Shown: positions 58,764 through 64,000 of the stretch, one piece after another
Layout of the letters: every line of letters begins with the position of its first letter
Position numbering within the stretch: position 1 is the first letter of the stretch
Assembly (NCBI GenBank): GCA_041753075.1
Contig: JBGSVE010000011.1
Span: 46,598-110,597, forward strand
From: UBA6163 sp041753075
GTDB taxonomy: Bacteria; Planctomycetota; Planctomycetia; Pirellulales; Pirellulaceae
DNA: 64,000 bases
Direction of reading: 5' to 3'
Made by a program: the position numbers and the translations under genes
Notes under the pieces: model-generated
Database searches by the model: none
The model's input: the letters and a program-made list of their open reading frames with translations, nothing else
Told to the model about the DNA's origin: nothing

Positions 58764-59894
58764 TTATCGAGCCATCTGCAACGTCACGGTCGTCTTCTTA
58801 ATTTCGCCGTGTCGCTCGAAGGTGACCGCCAATTCCTCATCGGGAATGTGCGTGCTGATCGTCTTTTGCAAGTCGTCAAAGTTCGCAATCGGTACGCCAT
58901 CGATGTCGGTGATCACGTCGCCGGGCATCAATCCCGATGCCGCCGCAGCACCACCTTCAACTAAATTGTCGATTTGGCATCGTGGCGAAAGATTACTACT
59001 CATGACACCGAGAAATCCGCCTTGCTTCCAATTGATACTAAGTCCCGGCATGACGGTACGCAGGTTGTTGGCGGCCGCTTCGGACAATCCCGTGCCCATC
59101 AAACTGAGCTGCACCCGGATCGGCAACTTGGCAATTTTATCTGCGTCGGCGTCGGTCAATTTGACGTAGCGAAACTCCAATTCGTCGATACGCGGCACCA
59201 ATGCCAGCGGTGTCACGATGTCGGTATCGATCTTGGCCTCGCGAATGATGATCGTCGTCAGGTCCGGGACCGTCGCAATCGCCTTGATGACGTCCTCGTT
59301 GACCGCCGTGCCTTCGATAATTGCGAACGGTACTCGCGGCAGCCAGCGTAGCCAACGCAGTGCATCGCGATCACCGCTCCACTGTGAATCAATCCAGACG
59401 ACGTTTTCGTTTCGCGATCGCGAGCCGAGCATGAACTCGCGAAACCCAACCTTCAATCCGGCGTGCGTCAATCGCTCGACGGCTTGCAGTTGGCGCTCGT
59501 GATGAATCGATTCCAACGCCGCAGCGGCGCGTACCGCCGCGCTGCCGCCGCCTTGTTCGGCAAGTTCGGTGAGCGAACCAAAGGCTCCCGCGGGATCATC
59601 CGGCGGTTGTCGCAGCGCCAATGTTGCCAACACCGACAGCGCTCGCTCGGTCAATTCCAACTGGCCGTTCTTGGCCACTTCCAAAAGAGCTGGCACGGCG
59701 TCATCGCCGAATTTCAAGACTTCTTGAGTGGCTGATTGGCGACGCAAAAATCGGTCGCTGTTAAGCTGTTCGATCCAATAGGCCAGCGGCTGTGCCTCGA
59801 GTGCCGCCGGTTCATCACCAGGCAAATTCGGGACCAGCCAAAGCCCGACAGCGATCAGCAAAAACCAGCGTAGTGGGTTGTCGTTGGTTGGCAT
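58764..59894 (-). CDS. Exported HEAT-like/PDZ-domain protein
   Basis: A 376-residue exported protein (signal WFLLIAVGLWLVPNLPG). Residues about 30-135 are HEAT-like helical repeats (YWIEQLNSDRFLRRQSATQE, ALLEVAKNGQLELTERALSV). The middle (about 150-285) has short leucine-rich-like strands (VPDLTTIIIREAKIDTDIV, IDELEFRYVKLTDADADKIA). The C-terminal part (about 290-376) is a PDZ domain with GGFLGV, GGAAAASGLMPGDVITDIDG and DDLQKTISTHIP. No protease domain is present, so it is probably a binding scaffold. Its TAA is followed immediately by the mutY GTG. Confidence 0.8.
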   Translation of the reverse strand: MPTNDNPLRWFLLIAVGLWLVPNLPGDEPAALEAQPLAYWIEQLNSDRFLRRQSATQEVLKFGDDAVPALLEVAKNGQLELTERALSVLATLALRQPPDDPAGAFGSLTELAEQGGGSAAVRAAAALESIHHERQLQAVERLTHAGLKVGFREFMLGSRSRNENVVWIDSQWSGDRDALRWLRWLPRVPFAIIEGTAVNEDVIKAIATVPDLTTIIIREAKIDTDIVTPLALVPRIDELEFRYVKLTDADADKIAKLPIRVQLSLMGTGLSEAAANNLRTVMPGLSINWKQGGFLGVMSSNLSPRCQIDNLVEGGAAAASGLMPGDVITDIDGVPIANFDDLQKTISTHIPDEELAVTFERHGEIKKTTVTLQMAR

Positions 59895-59956
59895 TTATGG
59901 GTCTGGCAATCGGATGGAAAATTGAATTCACGTTATCGCATTGTAGCGAAAAATTG

Positions 59957-61018
59957 TCACCGCTCGCCAACATGTCTTTGCCGCAATACATCGACGAACA
60001 CCGCAGCGACAATGATCACGCCGAGCAGCACATCTTGAACCTGATTCTCCAGTCCCAGCGCCGTGCTGCCCTGGTTAATGACGCCGATGATCGCGACGCC
60101 ACACAACGTGCCAATAATCGAGCCGCGACCACCGCTCAGTGAGCCGCCGCCAATCACCACCGCCGCGATGATTTGCAACTCCAAACCCAAACCCGCCGTC
60201 GCGTCACCCTTGCCAAGTCGAGCCAAGTCGACGATCCCGGCCAAACCTACCAGGGCACCGGCAAGCGTGTAGATCGCAACCTTGGTCTGGGTCACAGGAA
60301 TACCGCACAATCGCGCCGTCGGCTCGCTCGATCCAATCGCGAAAACATAGCGGCCAAAAACCGTTCGATACAAAATAATGGAGACCAAGATTGCCAAACC
60401 CAACACCAACCAAACACCCCAACCAAAATTCGGCACCAGCGGCCACGCAATCCACAGCGGTTCGGGAAACTGAGTAACCATCGATTCCAACCAACGCGGA
60501 ATCGAGCCATCGGGCGGGCGGATCGTGCCGCCATCTTTCGCGATCGATTTGCCAATCCCAAGAAACACCGTCATCGTGCCCAGGGTGATGATGAACGGCA
60601 CCAATCGCAGCAAGCTGACCAGCGCTCCGTTGATAAACCCGCAGGTTGCACCGCATAGCACTGCACAAACAATCGCGACCAGGATGGGACAATCGTTTTG
60701 CAGCGCCGCGGCGGCAACGCATCCGGACAACGCGGCGGCTGTTCCGACCGACAAGTCGATCCCGCCGGCGATGATGATCATCGTCATACCGAGTGCCGCA
60801 ATCGCGACTTTGATGCTTTGCACGCCGACCAAACGTGCCGATCCGACGCTGTTAAAGTTCCCCGCGCCGCCTTGCCAAGCATCGGCAAGTGAAAAAAATC
60901 CGATCACGACAAGAAGTGCAACCAGCGGCCCGGCAAGACCGAGTGCTTGGCGAATCAGTGCGCCCAGCCGCGATTTGAATGACGATTTTTCGTCGCGACG
61001 AGTTTCGCCTGATGCCAT
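59957..61018 (-). CDS. ABC transporter permease, ribose/sugar type (RbsC-like)
   Basis: A 353-residue inner-membrane permease of the branched-chain/ribose family (BPD_transp_2). About nine to ten hydrophobic helices are visible. Family motifs include IAALGMTMIIIAGGIDLSVG, LRLVPFIITLGTMTVFLGI, GRYVFAIGSSEPTARLCGIP and AAVVIGGGSLSGGRGSIIGT, the last being the site that docks the ATPase. Such permeases import pentoses, galactose, autoinducer-2 or similar small sugars. Neither an ATPase (RbsA) nor a binding protein is adjacent; both flanking same-strand genes encode HEAT-like proteins. The partner subunits are therefore elsewhere or lie beyond recognisable linkage. Confidence 0.92.
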   Translation of the reverse strand: MASGETRRDEKSSFKSRLGALIRQALGLAGPLVALLVVIGFFSLADAWQGGAGNFNSVGSARLVGVQSIKVAIAALGMTMIIIAGGIDLSVGTAAALSGCVAAAALQNDCPILVAIVCAVLCGATCGFINGALVSLLRLVPFIITLGTMTVFLGIGKSIAKDGGTIRPPDGSIPRWLESMVTQFPEPLWIAWPLVPNFGWGVWLVLGLAILVSIILYRTVFGRYVFAIGSSEPTARLCGIPVTQTKVAIYTLAGALVGLAGIVDLARLGKGDATAGLGLELQIIAAVVIGGGSLSGGRGSIIGTLCGVAIIGVINQGSTALGLENQVQDVLLGVIIVAAVFVDVLRQRHVGER

Positions 61019-61054
61019 CCGGATCGGTGTCGCTAGAAGAAGACGATTGAAAAG

Positions 61055-62281
61055 TTAAGAAGCGGTCGTACCGTCGATGATGGCTTGAATCATCTTGATT
61101 GCGGCGGCCCGCGCATCACGATTTCTCGGTGGATAACCGGCGCTATCGACCAGAAAGCCAACACCCGGATGTTGCTCGCCCTGAGTCATACCAAGTTCCG
61201 ACAACGGGACTTTGTACAGCAACGCAATCGTCGCCATCGCCACATCGCCCAGCATCACTTCAAGCGTTTCGTCATTCACCATCACCGGCATTCGGCAAAC
61301 CGCTGGCCGCGGATCGCTGATGAACTTGACCAGCAACTTGGCGTCATCCTTGACACCAAACCGCGCGATCGCTTGCATCGCGGTTTGCAACGATTCGATC
61401 TCGTTGGTTTGAGTCAACGTACGAACACCCAATTGGCCACCAGCGGACAAATCCCACTGCATCGAATACCACAACACATCCGTGCGGTTTTCAATTCGGC
61501 TGCGCAATACCCATTCGTTAAGCAGTGCTGAGACCTTCGGCCACAGCAATGAATCTTGTCGTAATGCAGCAGCGTGCTTTTGCATCACCGATACCAACGT
61601 CGCTTCGTAACCGCCAGAGATCGTCACCGCGGGATCAACCAACGGCAACAAGATCGCCACCCCGTCAGCGATCGTCGGGAAAATATGCCGCTCGAACATG
61701 TTGGTTTGAATCGTCTGGGCCGCAAGATCAACCGCGACCGTACGATCGCGCGTTGTCCGATCCAGCGACGAAACCACATCGGGATGGGCGCGGACGATCT
61801 CGATGAACAATTGGCGAATCGGCGGTGTGTCACCCAGTATTGCGGAAACGGTCAGCCAACCGTCGAAAGTCTGGCCGACATCGCGCCCCGACAAAAACGC
61901 AGCCACGCGTGATTCAAAGTTTCCGGAGGTTAGCTGGCCAAGTGTCGTTGAGGCACGCAGCATCAATTCCGCATCGCCGCCAGCTTCAACCGCACGTCGG
62001 AGGTGGGGAACCATCGACATGCCCTGGCGTAAAATTTCGCCAGTGGCTTTTTCCCGCTCAGCGAATGTGGGCGCAGATAACTGCCTCACCAATTCCTCGG
62101 CGGCTGCGTCCGACAGCAGTTCCTCGGCCTCGGCAACTTTGGGCTCGGCGACGACCATCGCAGCCCGGTTCGGAGTCGGCGTGTCCTGGGCGAGCGTCAT
62201 CCTGCCCAACCAAAGCGTGGCAATGGAGACCACCAGCAGAGGCAAAATCTTGCAAAAATTACGCGATTGATAAAATTTCAC
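61055..62281 (-). CDS. Exported HEAT-like repeat protein
   Basis: A 408-residue secreted protein. GTG at 62281 gives a compact signal (KFYQSRNFCKILPLLVVS, ending MTLAQ); a TTG at 62302 is the alternative. The mature protein is helical, with HEAT-like pairs such as LVRQLSAPTFAEREKATGEI and MVPHLRRAVEAGGDAELMLR, then DAKLLVKFISDPRPAV and LGDVAMATIALLYKV. No catalytic motif is seen. It is followed 36 nt later by the ABC permease gene on the same strand. It may be a periplasmic scaffold. The N-terminal HEAT pattern resembles that of the HEAT-PDZ protein two genes downstream, hinting at a shared origin. Confidence 0.72.
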   Translation of the reverse strand: MKFYQSRNFCKILPLLVVSIATLWLGRMTLAQDTPTPNRAAMVVAEPKVAEAEELLSDAAAEELVRQLSAPTFAEREKATGEILRQGMSMVPHLRRAVEAGGDAELMLRASTTLGQLTSGNFESRVAAFLSGRDVGQTFDGWLTVSAILGDTPPIRQLFIEIVRAHPDVVSSLDRTTRDRTVAVDLAAQTIQTNMFERHIFPTIADGVAILLPLVDPAVTISGGYEATLVSVMQKHAAALRQDSLLWPKVSALLNEWVLRSRIENRTDVLWYSMQWDLSAGGQLGVRTLTQTNEIESLQTAMQAIARFGVKDDAKLLVKFISDPRPAVCRMPVMVNDETLEVMLGDVAMATIALLYKVPLSELGMTQGEQHPGVGFLVDSAGYPPRNRDARAAAIKMIQAIIDGTTAS

Positions 62282-62404
62282 GTGACGATTTCCCGGCTTC
62301 AATCTTTGTTTGAGTTGCCAGTTGGCGGTTGCACAGTTATTCTAGCTCTAAGTTACAGGGATTTGCGGCCGCTTGCAGCCTCCAACTGCTAAAGAGCCTC
62401 CGAC

Positions 62405-62485
62405 CCCGATCGCTCACACCGAAGAAATCCTCGTTTTTCGACTGAAAAGTCGATTTGCGGTTTCCCGGTGTGATACCGAGTCGGG
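62405..62485 (+). promoter_or_regulatory. Candidate structured leader RNA before the Cys/Met PLP-enzyme genes
   Basis: Four helices nest into one 81-nt stem: CCCGA (62405-62409) with TCGGG (62481-62485); TCACACCG (62414-62421) with CGGTGTGA (62466-62473); GAAATC (62424-62429) with GGTTTC (62459-62464), one wobble; and TCGACT (62438-62443) with AGTCGA (62448-62453), capped by a GAAA tetraloop. The GNRA loop supports transcription on the plus strand. It ends 100 nt before the start codon at 62586. It does not match a riboswitch consensus I know for S-adenosylmethionine or related ligands. Confidence 0.5.
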
Positions 62486-62528
62486 TTTGTCGCGAAATCT
62501 GGGCGTTGCCGCCATCCCGAAAATTTGA

Positions 62529-62547
62529 CGCGAAGATTTGCTTCGCG
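62529..62547 (+). promoter_or_regulatory. Second leader hairpin near the start codon
   Basis: CGCGAAG (62529-62535) pairs perfectly with CTTCGCG (62541-62547) around ATTTG. It lies 38 nt before the ATG at 62586 and downstream of the larger nested stem, where an expression platform could sit. No U-tract follows, so termination is unlikely. Translational control would be the alternative. Confidence 0.45.
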
Positions 62548-62585
62548 ATCATTTGGAACCACAACCATTGAAGGTCGTGTCATTT

Positions 62586-63860
62586 ATGGCAACGCAATTA
62601 TCAACCGACGCCGCGCTCGACGAGACAACTGCGGCCGCCACGACAACGCTACCCAGTCAACCTTCGATAGCATCGCCAAGTGGCGAACCGGCGCGCGGAA
62701 TGTCAACGCAATCCGTCCACGCCGGGGAACTTCGCCAAAAAGCCGAAGGTGCGATCTCGACGCCGATGTATTGCGCCTCGACATTCACGTTTGAGTCGAC
62801 CGATTCGCTGTTGCGATTTGTCGAAGGCGAAGACGATCGCGAAGAGTACGGTCGTTATGGGAACCCCAACGAACGATCTTGCGAACGCAAACTGGCCGCG
62901 ATCGAGGGAACTGAGTCCGCGATAATCTACAGCAGTGGGATGGCGGCGATCGTTGGCTTGTTGATGGCCAAATTGTCCGCCGGCGACGAGATCATTTTCT
63001 TTGACCAGTGTTACCACCGCAGCCGCGAATTTTGCACAAAACATCTGTCGCGGTTTGGCGTGGTTACCCATCAAGTGAAAACTGGTGACTTCGCCGAGAT
63101 GGAAGCCGCCATCAACGATCGCACCAGAATGCTGGTCAGCGAATCGCCAACGAACCCGCATTTGACCGTCATCGATCTCGAACAATTTGTGGCCGTCGGC
63201 AAGGCACATGGCGTCGAAACATTGATCGATGCAACATTGGCGACACCTTACAACTTGCGGCCAATCGACTTCGGTGTCGACTACGTGTTGCACAGCGCCA
63301 CGAAGTATCTTGGCGGTCACAATGACCTGCTTGCCGGTGTCATCTGCGGAGCCGCCGAGCCGTTACAAGCGGTCCGCAACCTGCGCGGCATTCTCGGCAG
63401 CATCAATTCGCCGCACAACCTCTATCTGCTCGAACGCGGACTCAAAACGTTCTCGCTGCGGATGCAACGTCACAACGAGAACGGACTGCGTGTCGCACAA
63501 TATTTGGAATCGCATCCGCGCGTGGCGCGGGTCTACTATCCGGGGCTGCAATCGCATCCATCGCATGCCACGGCGGTCGCCCAGATGCGCGGTTACGGCG
63601 GGCTGATCACGTTCACGGTTCGCGATGCCGATTGGAAAGCCACTTCGCGAGTTGTCGACGCGGCGCGGATCGCGCGGATTGCACCCAGCCTCGGCGGTGT
63701 CGAGTCGTTGATCGAGCAACCGCTGGTGATGAGCTACTACCACTGCACGCCGGAAGATCGCGTCCGTTTTGGGATCAGCGATAACATGATTCGATTGTCG
63801 TGTGGTATCGAAGACACCGCCGATCTGATTGCGGACCTGGACCAGGCGCTGGCGCAATGA
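62586..63860 (+). CDS. Cys/Met-metabolism PLP enzyme (cystathionine gamma-synthase/lyase type), copy 1
   Basis: A 424-residue fold-type I PLP enzyme of the trans-sulfuration family. ATG 62586 (MATQLSTDAA) was chosen over 62538, since the extension would run through the leader hairpin. An N-terminal Ala/Thr-rich stretch of about 40 residues precedes the family core: STQSVHAGELRQ, YGRYGNPNERSCERKLAAIE, IYSSGMAAIVGLLMAKLSAG, ESPTNPHLTVIDL, and the PLP lysine in HSATKYLGGHNDLLAG. GSINSPHNLYLLERGLKTFS and LRMQRHNENG follow. Whether it is cystathionine gamma-synthase, gamma-lyase, beta-lyase or a homocysteine-forming sulfhydrylase cannot be settled. It overlaps copy 2 by ATGA. Confidence 0.9.
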   Translation: MATQLSTDAALDETTAAATTTLPSQPSIASPSGEPARGMSTQSVHAGELRQKAEGAISTPMYCASTFTFESTDSLLRFVEGEDDREEYGRYGNPNERSCERKLAAIEGTESAIIYSSGMAAIVGLLMAKLSAGDEIIFFDQCYHRSREFCTKHLSRFGVVTHQVKTGDFAEMEAAINDRTRMLVSESPTNPHLTVIDLEQFVAVGKAHGVETLIDATLATPYNLRPIDFGVDYVLHSATKYLGGHNDLLAGVICGAAEPLQAVRNLRGILGSINSPHNLYLLERGLKTFSLRMQRHNENGLRVAQYLESHPRVARVYYPGLQSHPSHATAVAQMRGYGGLITFTVRDADWKATSRVVDAARIARIAPSLGGVESLIEQPLVMSYYHCTPEDRVRFGISDNMIRLSCGIEDTADLIADLDQALAQ

Positions 63861-64000
63861 GCCAAGACGATCTGTCGTTTCGTACTCGTGCGATTCATGT
63901 TGGTAACGAAGTCGATCCCGCGACTGGCGCAGTCATTCCGCCGATTCATTTGGCGACGACGTTCCGCCAACCGGGCGCGGGTGTTTGGGGCGAGTTCGAT
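63857..64000 (+). CDS. Cys/Met-metabolism PLP enzyme, copy 2 (N-terminal part, cut by window edge)
   Basis: A second member of the same family starts at ATG 63857, overlapping the TGA of copy 1 (ATGA), and runs open to the end of the window (48 codons). The visible part, with FRTRAIHVGNEVDPATGAVI and PPIHLATTFRQPG, is the typical N-terminus of cystathionine gamma-synthases. It lacks the Ala/Thr-rich extension of copy 1. The pair is probably one operon covering successive steps of homocysteine or cysteine formation. Confidence 0.85.
   Translation, partial: MSQDDLSFRTRAIHVGNEVDPATGAVIPPIHLATTFRQPGAGVWGEFD

Noticed and set aside
1..64000. CRISPR arrays, rRNA genes, complete insertion sequences, prophage modules and replication origins
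   Set aside because: I looked for regularly spaced repeats, rRNA-like stretches, transposase motifs with terminal repeats and phage genes on both strands; none was found beyond the palindromic elements listed.

Overview
The window comes from a chromosome of a planctomycete, most likely a Pirellulales-type (Rhodopirellula-like) bacterium. This is inferred from the gene families. They include a DUF1559 prepilin-like protein, planctomycete-specific cytochrome proteins (a DUF1592/1588/1585 type and a PSD1 type with DUF1549/DUF1553) paired with DUF1552 and DUF1501 partners, several CRTAC1-type ASPIC/UnbV lipoproteins, a Ser/Thr kinase with a long linker, and many signal peptides and lipoboxes. Composition is moderately GC-rich, and GTG and TTG starts are common.

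Layout. 1-14.9 kb is mostly core and envelope functions. It holds a truncated haem-synthesis oxidase, an ABC-F ATPase, an MMPL-type exporter, a large secretin-N-like repeat protein without a visible barrel, a Ser/Thr kinase, a stand-alone ATP-grasp enzyme, purD, a degenerate receiver protein, and a lactonase gene translationally linked to a cyclophilin. 15.2-30.1 kb is the most distinctive block: three large TPR + FG-GAP/VCBS + ASPIC/UnbV lipoproteins, a monohaem VCBS lipoprotein, a seven-haem cytochrome with a TPR-like tail, a small lipoprotein and a DUF1559 pilin-like gene with its own leader hairpin and strong terminator. 30.1-42.1 kb is partly decayed. It has pseudogenes of a PQQ-propeller protein, an esterase and a DUF1593 hydrolase, a perfect 30-bp-arm inverted repeat, and two intact planctomycete cytochrome cassettes (DUF1592-DUF1552 and PSD1-DUF1501) facing each other. 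It ends at a tRNA-Val(UAC) gene beside a possible integrase remnant, so it may be an eroded island.

42.2-46.4 kb returns to core genes: rpsU, a PpiC-type foldase, a PIN/TRAM protein and hisF. 46.4-51.7 kb is a minus-strand glycogen/alpha-glucan group (GH57 enzyme, GalT-like transferase, glycogen synthase). 52-57.6 kb is a plus-strand periplasmic glucan group (opgG, an unknown protein, opgH, an outer-membrane barrel-like protein). 57.6-62.3 kb, on the minus strand, holds mutY with an unusual Asp-to-Glu change, a HEAT-PDZ protein, a sugar-type ABC permease without visible partners, and a HEAT-like secreted protein. The window ends with two tandem Cys/Met-metabolism PLP enzymes, the first preceded by an elaborately structured leader.

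Two signals stand out as possibly undescribed. One is the ASPIC/UnbV-multihaem-pilin cluster, a candidate surface electron-transfer or surface-scaffold system. The other is the 81-nt nested stem with a GAAA tetraloop ahead of the Cys/Met enzymes, a candidate cis-regulatory RNA.
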